DNA of 64,000 bases from Elizabethkingia occulta (lineage in GTDB: Bacteria; Bacteroidota; Bacteroidia; Flavobacteriales; Weeksellaceae): the NCBI RefSeq assembly GCF_002023715.1, contig NZ_MAHX01000016.1, positions 496,001-560,000 of the forward strand, read 5' to 3'. Made by a program: the position numbers and the translations under genes. Position 1 is the stretch's first letter. The number at the start of each line of letters is the position of its first letter. Under the pieces are notes generated by a model. The model saw nothing but the letters and a program-made list of their open reading frames with translations. It did not search any database and was not told the origin of the DNA. Below are positions 31,637 through 42,647 of the stretch, piece after piece.

Positions 31637-32014
31637 ATGGCAAGAATTGCAGGGGTAGATTTACCTAAAAACAAAAGAGGAGTAATTGGACTTACTTACA
31701 TCTACGGAGTAGGAAGAAGCACGGCTTCTGATATTCTTAAGAGCGCTGGTATCAGCGAAGATAAGAAAGTCAATGAATGGAATGACGATGAATTGGCAGC
31801 GATCAGAAACTTCATCTCTGAAAACATTAAAGTTGAAGGAGAACTAAGATCTGAAAAGCAATTGAACATCAAAAGATTGATGGACATTGGATGCCAACGA
31901 GGAATACGTCACAGACTTGGATTACCTTTAAGAGGCCAAAGAACGAAAAATAATTCTAGAACCCGTAAAGGAAAGAGAAAAACTGTTGCTAACAAGAAGA
32001 AGGCAAGTAAATAA
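31637..32014 (+). CDS. rpsM: 30S ribosomal protein S13
   Basis: A 125-residue uS13 at the head-to-50S bridge. [35 protein letters not shown] and the basic end [21 protein letters not shown] are diagnostic. Confidence 0.98.
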   Translation: MARIAGVDLPKNKRGVIGLTYIYGVGRSTASDILKSAGISEDKKVNEWNDDELAAIRNFISENIKVEGELRSEKQLNIKRLMDIGCQRGIRHRLGLPLRGQRTKNNSRTRKGKRKTVANKKKASK

Positions 32015-32025
32015 TCGTTAGAATC

Positions 32026-32415
32026 ATGGCAAAACAAACTAAAGTAGTTAAAAAAAGAAAAGTAAAAGTTGAAGCAATAGGCGAGGCACATATCCAAGCT
32101 TCTTTCAACAATATTATTATTTCTTTGACAAATAAAAACGGAGAGGTAATCTCTTGGGCATCTGCAGGTAAAATGGGCTTCAGAGGTTCTAAAAAGAATA
32201 CACCATTTGCAGCACAAATGGCAGCTGAAAATTGTTCTCAGGTAGCTTATGAAGCAGGTCTTAGAAGAGTTAAAGTTTTTGTAAAAGGTCCTGGTGCTGG
32301 TAGAGAATCTGCTATCAGAACTATCCACAACTCTGGAATTGAAGTAAGTGAAATCGTTGATATCACTCCAATGCCGCACAACGGTTGTAGACCTCCAAAA
32401 AGAAGAAGAGTATAA
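32026..32415 (+). CDS. rpsK: 30S ribosomal protein S11
   Basis: A 129-residue uS11 of the platform. The [23 protein letters not shown] start region, [20 protein letters not shown] and [16 protein letters not shown] at the end are family hallmarks. Confidence 0.98.
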   Translation: MAKQTKVVKKRKVKVEAIGEAHIQASFNNIIISLTNKNGEVISWASAGKMGFRGSKKNTPFAAQMAAENCSQVAYEAGLRRVKVFVKGPGAGRESAIRTIHNSGIEVSEIVDITPMPHNGCRPPKRRRV

Positions 32416-32439
32416 TTTTAATCTCACAAATCTAAGACA

Positions 32440-33045
32440 ATGGCAAGATATATAGGACCAAAAACCAAAATTGCAAGAAAATTCGGTCAGGCAATCTATG
32501 GTGATGATAAAAACTTTGAAAAAAGAAAGTTCCCACCAGGACAACACGGACCAAACAAAAGAAGAGGTGCTAAGAAATCTGAATACGCAGTTCAGTTAGC
32601 TGAAAAACAAAAAGCAAAATATACTTACGGTATCCTTGAAAGACAATTCGCTAATCTTTATGAAAAAGCGCAAAGATCTAAAGGGGTAACAGGTGAAGTA
32701 CTTCTTCAACTTTGCGAATCCAGATTAGATAACGTAGTTTACAGATTAGGATTTGCTAAAACCAGAGCAGGAGCAAGACAATTAGTTTCTCACAGACACA
32801 TCACTGTGAACGGAGAATTAGTTAACATTCCTTCTTATCAGCTTAAAGCTGGTGATGTAATTGCTGTAAGAGAGAAATCTAAATCTCTTGAAGTAATCAC
32901 TGATGCTTTAGCTTCTAAGGCTAGCTACGACTGGTTACAATACAATGACGAAACTAAAACTGGTACTTTTGTAAGTGCTCCTGAGAGAATTCAGATCCCA
33001 GAAGAAATCAAAGAACAGTTAATCGTCGAATTATATTCTAAATAA
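32440..33045 (+). CDS. rpsD: 30S ribosomal protein S4
   Basis: A 201-residue uS4, a primary 16S binder. [39 protein letters not shown] and the S4 RNA-binding segment [20 protein letters not shown] are clear. It lies between rpsK and rpoA as in alpha operons. Confidence 0.98.
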   Translation: MARYIGPKTKIARKFGQAIYGDDKNFEKRKFPPGQHGPNKRRGAKKSEYAVQLAEKQKAKYTYGILERQFANLYEKAQRSKGVTGEVLLQLCESRLDNVVYRLGFAKTRAGARQLVSHRHITVNGELVNIPSYQLKAGDVIAVREKSKSLEVITDALASKASYDWLQYNDETKTGTFVSAPERIQIPEEIKEQLIVELYSK

Positions 33046-33075
33046 TCTTTTTGAAAATTTGCTCAACCAATCATT

Positions 33076-34071
33076 ATGGCAATATTATCTTTTATTAAAC
33101 CCGATAAAGTAATCCTTCTTAACTCAACAGACTTCAGAGGTCAATTCGAATTCAGACCTTTGGAGCCAGGTTTCGGTTTAACAATCGGGAATGCATTGAG
33201 AAGAGTTTTACTTTCTTCTCTAGAAGGGTTTGCTATTTCATCTATCAAAATTGAAGGTGTAGAGCATGAATTTTCTACTATCCCTGGTGTTATTGAAGAT
33301 GTAACAGAAATCATCCTTAACCTTAAACAACTTCGTCTAAAAGCAAAAACCGAAGGTGCTACGGCAGAGCAGGTTTCTGTAAAAGTGACGGGTAAAGAGG
33401 AAATTACTGCTGGTGACTTTGCTTCAGCTATTAGTGGCTTTGAAGTACTGAACCCGGATTTAGTGATCTGTACTCTTAATAAGGATGTTAACTTTGAGAT
33501 AACTTTCAATATTGAGAAAGGTAGAGGTTATGTTCCGTCAGATCAAAATAAATCTAACAATGCACCGATAGGCACTATAGCGATCGACTCTATTTTTACC
33601 CCAATCAAAAAGGTACAATATAGCATCGAAAACTATCGTGTTGAGCAGAAAACTGACTACGAGAAACTTATTCTTGATATCGAAACTGATGGGTCTATCA
33701 CTCCTCAGAACGCTTTAACTGAAGCATCTAAAATATTAATTTACCACTTCATGTTGTTCTCTGATGAGCGTATCACTCTTGAGACTGAGGCTGTTAAAGC
33801 TTCTGCTCAGTACGATGAGGAAACGCTTCACACAAGACAACTTCTTAAGTCTAAACTTGCAGATATGGATTTATCTGTAAGAGCACTTAACTGCTTGAAA
33901 GCAGCTGAAGTTGAAACATTAGGTGAGTTAGTTTCTTTCAGCAAGTCGGATCTAATGAAATTTAGAAACTTCGGTAAGAAATCCCTTACTGAACTGGAAG
34001 AGCTAGTTCATGCCAAAGGACTTAACTTTGGTTTTGACGTAAGTAAATATAAGTTGGACGCTGATAAATAA
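33076..34071 (+). CDS. rpoA: RNA polymerase alpha subunit
   Basis: A 331-residue alpha subunit. N-terminal assembly domain: [26 protein letters not shown]-terminal DNA-binding domain from about 255: [43 protein letters not shown]. It nucleates core polymerase assembly and contacts regulators and upstream promoter DNA. It sits between rpsD and rplQ. Confidence 0.98.
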   Translation: MAILSFIKPDKVILLNSTDFRGQFEFRPLEPGFGLTIGNALRRVLLSSLEGFAISSIKIEGVEHEFSTIPGVIEDVTEIILNLKQLRLKAKTEGATAEQVSVKVTGKEEITAGDFASAISGFEVLNPDLVICTLNKDVNFEITFNIEKGRGYVPSDQNKSNNAPIGTIAIDSIFTPIKKVQYSIENYRVEQKTDYEKLILDIETDGSITPQNALTEASKILIYHFMLFSDERITLETEAVKASAQYDEETLHTRQLLKSKLADMDLSVRALNCLKAAEVETLGELVSFSKSDLMKFRNFGKKSLTELEELVHAKGLNFGFDVSKYKLDADK

Positions 34072-34080
34072 TCCTAAACA

Positions 34081-34593
34081 ATGAGACACGGTAAAAAATT
34101 CAACCACTTAGGTAGAACAGCTTCTCACAGAAGTGCTATGCTTTCAAACATGGCATGTTCCCTAATTGAACATAAAAGAATCCATACTACAGTTGCTAAA
34201 GCTAAAGCACTGAGAGTATTCGTAGAGCCTATCCTTACAAAATCTAAGGAAGATTCTACTCACAATAGAAGAGTAGTTTTCTCTTACCTACAAAACAAAG
34301 AAGTAGTAAGCGAACTATTCAGAACAGTAGCACCTAAAATCGCTAACAGAAACGGTGGTTATACAAGAATCATCAAAACTGGTTTCAGACCTGGTGATGC
34401 TGCAGATACTGCACTTATCGAACTGGTTGACTTCAACGAGCTTTACAATCCAAATGAAGCAGAGAAGAAAACTACAAGAAGAAGCAGAAGAGCTACAACT
34501 AAAAAAGTGGAAGCTGCTCCGGTTGCTGAAGCTAAAGTTGAAGAAACTGAAGCTCCTGTTGCTGATGCAACTGAAGAAAAAACTGAAGAATAA
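34081..34593 (+). CDS. rplQ: 50S ribosomal protein L17
   Basis: A 170-residue bL17. [21 protein letters not shown] and [21 protein letters not shown] are typical, while residues from about 130 form an Ala/Glu/Lys-rich tail ([13 protein letters not shown]) longer than in enterobacteria. It is the last gene of the superoperon, followed by a strong terminator. Confidence 0.97.
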   Translation: MRHGKKFNHLGRTASHRSAMLSNMACSLIEHKRIHTTVAKAKALRVFVEPILTKSKEDSTHNRRVVFSYLQNKEVVSELFRTVAPKIANRNGGYTRIIKTGFRPGDAADTALIELVDFNELYNPNEAEKKTTRRSRRATTKKVEAAPVAEAKVEETEAPVADATEEKTEE

Positions 34594-34614
34594 TATTCTT
34601 TCAGATATAAAATT

Positions 34615-34651
34615 AAAACCGTTCAGATTTCTGAACGGTTTTTTTGTTTTT
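34615..34651 (+). terminator. Terminator of the ribosomal superoperon
   Basis: AAAACCGTTCAG pairs with CTGAACGGTTTT around the loop ATTT, followed by TTTTTGTTTTT. The A-rich left flank suggests it can also stop the minus-strand peptide gene that ends at 34662. Confidence 0.93.
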
Positions 34652-34661
34652 ACTAGAACCT

Positions 34662-34832
34662 CTAAAATTGCGGTGGTGGAACCGGGAAGTGATTACATTT
34701 ATCCGGATCTATCGGAAGGCATGCTCCATATTGGCTGTAATACTGACAATAACCTTCTGGGCATCTTCCTCCCATTGGTGGAGCAGAACCTCCCTGAATT
34801 TGCTTCAGGTCTGTTTTTGATAATCTTTTCAT
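34662..34832 (-). CDS. Double-glycine-leader Cys-rich peptide (bacteriocin-like precursor)
   Basis: A 56-residue gene. The leader MKRLSKTDLKQIQGG fits the double-glycine pattern (hydrophobic residues at -12, -7 and -4 followed by GG at -2/-1) used by C39-peptidase ABC exporters. Cutting after Gly15 would leave a 41-residue core with four Cys (RCPEGYCQYY, GACLP, DKCNH), two or three aromatic clusters and a Pro-rich end (FPVPPPQF). Start context is A-rich as in its neighbours, and the gene ends at the terminator shared with rplQ. No dedicated exporter or immunity gene lies in the window. It could be a bacteriocin, a signalling peptide, or a standalone precursor using an exporter elsewhere. Confidence 0.75.
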   Translation of the reverse strand: MKRLSKTDLKQIQGGSAPPMGGRCPEGYCQYYSQYGACLPIDPDKCNHFPVPPPQF

Positions 34833-35050
34833 AATAATACTTTTGAATTAATTGGTTGGTTTGCTGAATTTAAATAAAATATTTAGATGGTTGTATTGTC
34901 ATTCAATCTTTATACTGTCTTAACAAATATTCGTATATAAAAAGTCAATATTAGAATAGGACTATAAATTCATAATTATAAAAATACTATCCCCGGATGG
35001 TATTTTTTATGTCCTTTCATTTCCATAACTTAGCCAAAACTTTTTAACCT
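34833..35050. other. Intergenic region between the GG peptide and GH35 genes
   Basis: A+T-rich, 218 bases, holding both upstream regions. I see no exact TAnnTTTG box on either strand here and no further small gene. A 13-bp hairpin is listed separately. Confidence 0.6.
34980..35008. terminator. Hairpin in front of the GH35 gene
   Basis: AAAAATACTATCC pairs with GGATGGTATTTTT (one G-U pair) with T and A tracts on its two sides. It lies 42 bases before the GH35 start, so it could be an attenuator or block read-through in either direction. Confidence 0.6.
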
Positions 35051-36937
35051 ATGAAGAACCTGCAAAGACTTTTAGTCCTGTTTGTTTTATTTGCATGTAA
35101 TGTGCTTATATTTTCTCAATCCAAAAAAAGTACATTTGAGATTAAAAACGGACATTTTTTATTAAATGGAAAACCCTTCTCCATTCACTCCGGAGAAATG
35201 CATTACCCCCGAATTCCGCAAGAATACTGGAAGCACCGTCTTCAAATGATGAAGGCAATGGGACTAAATGCTGTTACAACTTATGTTTTCTGGAATTACC
35301 ATGAAGAAAGCCCAGGGAAATGGAACTGGTCCGGAGAAAAAGACCTGAAGAAATTTATAAAAACTGCACAGGAAGTTGGATTATATGTAATTATAAGACC
35401 TGGCCCGTATGTATGTGCCGAATGGGAATTTGGAGGTTATCCTTGGTGGTTGCAAAATGTTAAAGGATTAAAAATCCGTGAAGACAATGATCAGTTCCTT
35501 GCGGAAACCCAGAAATATATTACACAATTATACAATCAGGTTAAAGATCTTCAAATTACTAATGCTGGACCTGTTATTATGGTACAGGCTGAGAACGAAT
35601 TTGGTTCATTTGTGTCACAACGTAAAGATATTCCACTTGCGAGTCACCGTACCTATAATGCAAAGATTGTAAAGCAGCTTAAAGATGCCGGATTTAGCGT
35701 ACCTATGTTTACTTCTGATGGATCATGGTTATTCGAAGGTGGTAGTGTTGTAGGAGCTTTGCCTACTGCTAATGGAGAGGATAATATTGAGAACCTTAAA
35801 AAAGTAGTGAATCAGTATAATAACAATCAGGGACCATATATGGTTGCTGAATTCTATCCTGGATGGTTGGCTCATTGGGCAGAAAAATTCCCAAGAGTAG
35901 ATGCAGGAACTGTAGCACGTCAGACAGATAAATACCTTAAAAATGATGTTTCCTTCAACTACTATATGGTACATGGCGGAACTAACTTTGGATTTACTAA
36001 CGGAGCGAATTACGATAAGAATCACGATATCCAACCAGACCTGACATCTTATGATTATGACGCTCCTATTACCGAAGCAGGTTGGAAAACACCTAAGTAT
36101 GATTCGCTACGTGCTGTTATTTCAAAACATACAAAAGCTAAACTTCCGGAAGTACCGGCTCCAATAAAAGTAATCGATATTAAAGATATTAAGCTTGGCA
36201 AGCTGTACAACTTCTTCAGCTATGCAGAAGGGCAGCAAGTAGTAAAAGGTGACAAGCCTCTTTCCTTTGAAGAACTTAATCAGGGACATGGATACGTGCT
36301 TTACCGCCGCCATTTCAACCAACCGATTAGTGGTACTCTTGACCTAAAAGGACTTCGTGATTATGCAACGATTTATATTAACGGTGAGAAAGTAGGAGAA
36401 CTGAACAGATACTATAACCAGTATACAATGCCAATTGATATTCCGTTTAACTCTACATTAGAGATCTTAGTAGAAAATTGGGGAAGAATTAACTATGGTT
36501 CCCGTATTAACGAAAATACAAAAGGAATTATCTCTGCAGTTAAGATTGGAGATACAGAAATTACAGGCAATTGGGAAATGACTAAATTACCTTTCCCTGA
36601 TCAGTTCGCATCTACAATCAAAGCAAAACCCGTTGAAGGTAGTAAGCAGGCACAGCTGAAAGATGTTCCTGTATTGTATCAAGGAGAATTTGAACTGAAT
36701 GAAACCGGAGATACTTTTATAGATATGCAAAACTGGGGTAAAGGAGTCATCTTCGTAAACGGTAGAAATATTGGACGTTTCTGGAAGGTAGGACCACAAC
36801 AAACACTTTACATTCCGGGGGTATGGCTGAAGAAAGGTAAGAATGAAATTATCATTTTTGATCAGCTAAATCAAAAGGTTCAAAGTACTGTTTCAACTGT
36901 TAAAACACCTGTATTGGATCAGTTAGTAAAACCATAA
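35051..36937 (+). CDS. Exported GH35 beta-galactosidase
   Basis: A 628-residue glycoside hydrolase family 35 protein with signal peptide (ends about FSQ at 23). The TIM barrel follows at about 28-370: GEMHYPRIPQEYW, GLNAVTTYVFWNYHEESPG, RPGPYVCAEWEFGGYPWW. The acid/base Glu is E183 in QAENEFGS and the nucleophile Glu is E267 in VAEFYPGW. Beta-sandwich domains follow, ending with WGKGVIFVNGRNIGRFW. It removes terminal beta-galactose from oligosaccharides, probably in the periplasm. It is monocistronic and followed by a terminator; together with the GH2 enzyme it gives the strain two exported beta-galactosidases. Confidence 0.95.
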   Translation: MKNLQRLLVLFVLFACNVLIFSQSKKSTFEIKNGHFLLNGKPFSIHSGEMHYPRIPQEYWKHRLQMMKAMGLNAVTTYVFWNYHEESPGKWNWSGEKDLKKFIKTAQEVGLYVIIRPGPYVCAEWEFGGYPWWLQNVKGLKIREDNDQFLAETQKYITQLYNQVKDLQITNAGPVIMVQAENEFGSFVSQRKDIPLASHRTYNAKIVKQLKDAGFSVPMFTSDGSWLFEGGSVVGALPTANGEDNIENLKKVVNQYNNNQGPYMVAEFYPGWLAHWAEKFPRVDAGTVARQTDKYLKNDVSFNYYMVHGGTNFGFTNGANYDKNHDIQPDLTSYDYDAPITEAGWKTPKYDSLRAVISKHTKAKLPEVPAPIKVIDIKDIKLGKLYNFFSYAEGQQVVKGDKPLSFEELNQGHGYVLYRRHFNQPISGTLDLKGLRDYATIYINGEKVGELNRYYNQYTMPIDIPFNSTLEILVENWGRINYGSRINENTKGIISAVKIGDTEITGNWEMTKLPFPDQFASTIKAKPVEGSKQAQLKDVPVLYQGEFELNETGDTFIDMQNWGKGVIFVNGRNIGRFWKVGPQQTLYIPGVWLKKGKNEIIIFDQLNQKVQSTVSTVKTPVLDQLVKP

Positions 36938-36961
36938 ATATTATTGCTTTATACATAAAAT

Positions 36962-36996
36962 AATGGATAAGATTTTTCCTTATCCATTTTGTTTTT
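36962..36996 (+). terminator. Terminator of the GH35 gene
   Basis: AATGGATAAG pairs with CTTATCCATT across a seven-base loop and is followed by a T-rich tail. Confidence 0.88.
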
Positions 36997-36998
36997 AA

Positions 36999-37006
36999 TA
37001 AATTTG
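36999..37006 (+). promoter_or_regulatory. -7 element of enolase gene (TAAATTTG)
   Basis: Exact TAnnTTTG match 22 bases before the start codon, beginning directly after the terminator tail. No TTG at the proper -33 spacing. Confidence 0.5.
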
Positions 37007-37016
37007 TTAGACTTAA

Positions 37017-38324
<1,308 letters not shown>

Positions 38325-38394
38325 CAATTAAAAGTATCTCTCCTTGCAGTATTCTGCAAAATAGAGTATTTTTAGACAAATAAATCAAAATAAT

Positions 38395-39681
38395 ATGTCA
38401 GACAATAAAGTTGTTCTAAACTATGATGGACAGGCTTATGAGTATCCGATCGTAGAAAGCACTCTGGGAGATAGAGGAATCGATATCTCCAAGCTAAGAG
38501 ACCAGACTGGTCTTATCACTTTAGATTTAGGTTATAAAAATACAGGAGCTACAATTAGCGAAATTACTTACCTAGATGGTGATCAGGGAGAATTATTCTA
38601 CAGAGGCTATCCGATTGATCAAATTGCTGAGAAATCTAATTTCACTGAAGTAATGTATTTGCTTCTAAATGGCGAATTACCAAACAAAGAACAATTCAGT
38701 GGTTTTGAAAGCAACATAAAGAAGTATAACTTCATTGCTGACGAGATGAAGAAAATTATCGATGTTTTCCCTCGTTCAGCTCACCCTATGGGCGTATTAT
38801 CTTCCTTAACTTCGGCACTTACAGCATTCAATCCGAAAGCTGTAGATGTAAGCTCTAAAGAAGATCTTGACCATGCTGCTGAACTAATGATTGCCAAGTT
38901 TGCTCACCTTTGTGCCTGGACTTACAGAAAAACTCAGGGATTACCATTGAATCATGGAGACAACAAACTTAACTATGTTGAAAACTTCTATAAAATGGCA
39001 TTCAGATTACCAAATGAGGAATTTGAATTAGATCCTGTTGTAGTAGGTGCATTAGATAAGTTATTAATTCTTCATGCTGATCACGAACAAAACTGTTCTA
39101 CTTCCACAGTAAGAATGGTAGGTTCTGCTCACACGGGTCTTTTTGCTTCTATTTCTGCAGGTGTTTCTGCACTTTGGGGACCTCTTCACGGAGGAGCTAA
39201 CCAGGCAGTAATCGAAATGCTTGAAATGATTGACAAAGATGGTGGTGATGTATCGAAGTATGTAGCAAAAGCTAAAGATAAAAATGATAACTTCCGTTTA
39301 ATGGGCTTTGGACACAGAGTTTACAAAAACTTTGACCCAAGAGCTAAGATCATTAAAAAAGCAGCTGATGATATCCTAGGTAAATTAGGAATCCAGGACA
39401 AAGCTTTAGATATTGCAATGCAATTAGAAAAAGTAGCTTTGGAAGACGATTACTTCGTAGAAAGAAAACTATATCCAAACGTAGATTTCTATTCAGGTAT
39501 CATTTACAGAGCTTTAGGAATTCCTACAGAAATGTTTACAGTAATGTTTGCATTAGGAAGACTACCAGGATGGATTGCTCAGTGGAAAGAAATGAGACTG
39601 AAAGGAGATCCAATCGGAAGACCAAGACAAGTTTATCAAGGAGCAAAGGAAAGAAACTATGTTCCTATGGAAAACAGATAA
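38395..39681 (+). CDS. gltA: Citrate synthase
   Basis: A 428-residue type II (hexameric-type) citrate synthase, the entry point of the TCA cycle: acetyl-CoA plus oxaloacetate gives citrate. Catalytic elements are visible: HADHEQNCSTSTVR, LWGPLHGGANQAV with the first His, GFGHRVYKNFDPRAKI with the second, and the Asp in YPNVDFYSGIIYRALG. The end GRPRQVYQGAKERNYVPMENR is conserved. Head-to-tail with eno, with no clear terminator between, so partial co-transcription is possible. Terminator at 39707. Confidence 0.98.
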   Translation: MSDNKVVLNYDGQAYEYPIVESTLGDRGIDISKLRDQTGLITLDLGYKNTGATISEITYLDGDQGELFYRGYPIDQIAEKSNFTEVMYLLLNGELPNKEQFSGFESNIKKYNFIADEMKKIIDVFPRSAHPMGVLSSLTSALTAFNPKAVDVSSKEDLDHAAELMIAKFAHLCAWTYRKTQGLPLNHGDNKLNYVENFYKMAFRLPNEEFELDPVVVGALDKLLILHADHEQNCSTSTVRMVGSAHTGLFASISAGVSALWGPLHGGANQAVIEMLEMIDKDGGDVSKYVAKAKDKNDNFRLMGFGHRVYKNFDPRAKIIKKAADDILGKLGIQDKALDIAMQLEKVALEDDYFVERKLYPNVDFYSGIIYRALGIPTEMFTVMFALGRLPGWIAQWKEMRLKGDPIGRPRQVYQGAKERNYVPMENR

Positions 39682-39706
39682 TATTCCTCAAAGAATATAA
39701 TAAATC

Positions 39707-39740
39707 AGAATCCCAAAATTTATTTTGGGATTCTTTTTAT
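39707..39740 (+). terminator. Terminator of citrate synthase gene
   Basis: AGAATCCCAAAAT pairs with ATTTTGGGATTCT and is followed by TTTTATTTT. Confidence 0.93.
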
Positions 39741-40008
39741 TTTAAATGCTAAGAGTTTGTTATTATGAATTTAGAAACTCTGATTATAATATACTGAATG
39801 ACAGAGGTACTATTAATTAGGTGCAGCACGATAAAATGCTCAGTAAAAAGTATTTTTATGGATAAAAAATTCATATAAAGTTAAAATATCATCTAAATTT
39901 AGATAAAATATCTTCTGTTTTATTTAAAACATGATTTGGTTTGTATAAGAAGCATTTTTAGTACAAAATATAACTCTAAAAGTTAATTATTGTCCTAAAG
40001 TACTCCAT
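39741..40008. other. Gene-free A+T-rich intergenic stretch
   Basis: Between gltA and the arginine-deiminase-like gene. I read both strands and found only very short open frames (for example 24 codons from 39747 on the plus strand) with no recognisable sequence. Confidence 0.6.
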
Positions 40009-40039
40009 TTGTAGAAGATTTTTGATTTGTTTAGATTTG
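40009..40039 (+). promoter_or_regulatory. Promoter of the arginine-deiminase-like gene
   Basis: TTG at 40009-40011, 20-base spacer, TAGATTTG at 40032-40039. Good match to the Bacteroidetes consensus; the start codon is 18 bases downstream. Confidence 0.75.
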
Positions 40040-40057
40040 CGCTTCTAGTTTTTATTT

Positions 40058-40975
40058 ATGAAGCTAAACATTACAAATGAAACAGGGAGACTAAGAAGTG
40101 TTGTCTTGGGACAACCTCAGTCAATGGGAGATACTCCAGAGTTAAAAGACTCTTATGATGCTAAGTCTTATCAGAGCATTAAAAAAGAAATTTACCCAGT
40201 AGAGAATGATATTATATCGGAGATGAATGCTTTTGAAAAAGTACTCCAGAAATATAATGTAGAAGTTTTCCGCCCTGAAATTATTAAAGATTACAACCAG
40301 GTTTTCTCCAGAGACGTTGCTTTTGTTATTGATGACAAAATGATTATTTCCAATATCATAGAAGACAGAGCAGATGAGCAGGAAGCTTACAGAAAAATAT
40401 TTGAAAAAGTTCCGTGGAGAAATATTATCAATCTACCGGAAAGTGCTCATATAGAAGGTGGTGATGTTATTGTATGGAACGATTTTTTGTTTGTAGGAAC
40501 ATGCTACAGTCAGGATTACAGAAGCTATAAAACAGCGCGTACAAACGAATATGCGATTGAAATCCTAAAGGAATATTTTCCTCATAAAAGGATTATAGAT
40601 CTTGATCTGAAAAAGGATGACAAAAATCCAAAAAAAGGAATTTTGCATCTTGATTGTACATTTAATCCAATAGGGAAAGATAAATGTATTATTTATAAAG
40701 ATGGTTTCGTAGAAGAAAGCGACTACCAATTACTATTAGATATTTTTGGAGAAGAGAACTGTTTTATTATCAACAACGAAGAAATGGTTGCAATGGTACC
40801 TAACATTTTCTCAATAGACCACGATATTGTTGTAACGGATGGATCTTTTATAAGGCTAAATCAGCACCTGAGAGAAAAGTGGAACTTTACAGTAGAAGAA
40901 ATTCCATATAGAGAAGTTTCTAAGATGGGAGGACTTTTGCGTTGCTCTACAATGCCTTTGGTGAGAGAAAAATAA
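40058..40975 (+). CDS. Arginine deiminase / dimethylarginine hydrolase / amidinotransferase family protein
   Basis: A 305-residue protein of the guanidino-group-modifying superfamily. Key residues are in place: the FSRDVAFVI substrate loop, SAHIEGGDVIVWND with the Glu/Asp pair, the His of GILHLDCTFNPI, and the C-terminal nucleophile Cys in LLRCSTMPL. The intact set predicts hydrolysis or amidine transfer on arginine or a methylarginine through a Cys-thiouronium intermediate. The exact substrate cannot be read. It sits just before the SAM-riboswitch-controlled metY and, two genes before, the polyamine-type operon, suggesting a link to arginine/ornithine supply. Own promoter; no terminator seen after it. 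Confidence 0.85.
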   Translation: MKLNITNETGRLRSVVLGQPQSMGDTPELKDSYDAKSYQSIKKEIYPVENDIISEMNAFEKVLQKYNVEVFRPEIIKDYNQVFSRDVAFVIDDKMIISNIIEDRADEQEAYRKIFEKVPWRNIINLPESAHIEGGDVIVWNDFLFVGTCYSQDYRSYKTARTNEYAIEILKEYFPHKRIIDLDLKKDDKNPKKGILHLDCTFNPIGKDKCIIYKDGFVEESDYQLLLDIFGEENCFIINNEEMVAMVPNIFSIDHDIVVTDGSFIRLNQHLREKWNFTVEEIPYREVSKMGGLLRCSTMPLVREK

Positions 40976-40983
40976 ATTTTTAT

Positions 40984-41014
40984 TTGCAGATATAAATAAT
41001 ATCTACTACTTTTG
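40984..41014 (+). promoter_or_regulatory. Promoter of the SAM riboswitch-metY transcript
   Basis: TTG at 40984-40986, 20-base spacer, TACTTTTG at 41007-41014. The riboswitch P1 stem begins about 28 bases downstream. Confidence 0.8.
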
Positions 41015-41041
41015 TCGAGGATTTACATGCAAATCCATTTA

Positions 41042-41137
41042 CTTATCCAGAAAGACGGAGGGAATTGACCCGGTGAAGTCTTGGCAACCTGCTAAAGGTA
41101 AGGTGCCACATTCAACCCCAAAAAAGGGAAAGATAAG
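41042..41137 (+). ncRNA. SAM-I (S-box) riboswitch
   Basis: P1 arms CTTATC (41042-41047) and GATAAG (41132-41137) close the aptamer. Between them lie the signature GGAGGGA, GACCCGGTGAAGTC and TTGGCAACCTGC segments, then AGGTGCCA and a final stem. The core matches the SAM-I aptamer, which binds S-adenosylmethionine. The terminator hairpin that follows makes a transcription OFF switch: high SAM stops metY transcription. Confidence 0.93.
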
Positions 41138-41174
41138 TCTGAAAAAAGTTTGAAATATTTATAACAAAATACTC

Positions 41175-41208
41175 AAAACTCTTTCGACTTGTCGGAAGAG
41201 TTTTTTTA
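41175..41208 (+). terminator. Riboswitch expression-platform terminator
   Basis: AACTCTTTCGAC pairs with GTCGGAAGAGTT (one G-U pair), followed by seven Ts. It lies about 40 bases after the aptamer and 66 before the metY start. The competing antiterminator was not worked out. Confidence 0.88.
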
Positions 41209-41256
41209 TTCTCCGGCATTTACTCATTTCTTGGATAAGTCTGAACTAACAGATAA

Positions 41257-42561
<1,305 letters not shown>

Positions 42562-42591
42562 AATATTCTTACTTACTTTACTTTTATTAAC

Positions 42592-42624
42592 AGTTCCGTT
42601 GAAGAGATTCGACGGAACTTTTTT
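42592..42624 (+). terminator. Terminator of metY
   Basis: AGTTCCGTTGA pairs with TCGACGGAACT (one G-U pair) followed by TTTTTTA. The following promoter element starts in the tail. Confidence 0.9.
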
Positions 42625-42631
42625 ATTTTTG
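42599..42631 (+). promoter_or_regulatory. Promoter of the CtlX-like gene
   Basis: TATTTTTG at 42624-42631 with a TTG at 42599-42601 (22-base spacer), 17 bases before the start codon; it overlaps the metY terminator. Confidence 0.5.
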
Positions 42632-42647
42632 TTCTATAATAAATATT

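Noticed and set aside
34355-34834. Plus-strand open frame running from rplQ across the intergenic region
   Set aside because: It is out of frame with rplQ, runs straight through the strong terminator and has a low-complexity Lys/Leu stretch created by the Ala/Glu/Lys tail of rplQ.
38342-38361. TTGCAG/CTGCAA hairpin between eno and gltA as terminator
   Set aside because: Only six base pairs and no T tract after it.
39747-39821. 24-codon frame after the citrate synthase terminator
   Set aside because: No recognisable features, no promoter, and length expected by chance in A+T-rich DNA.
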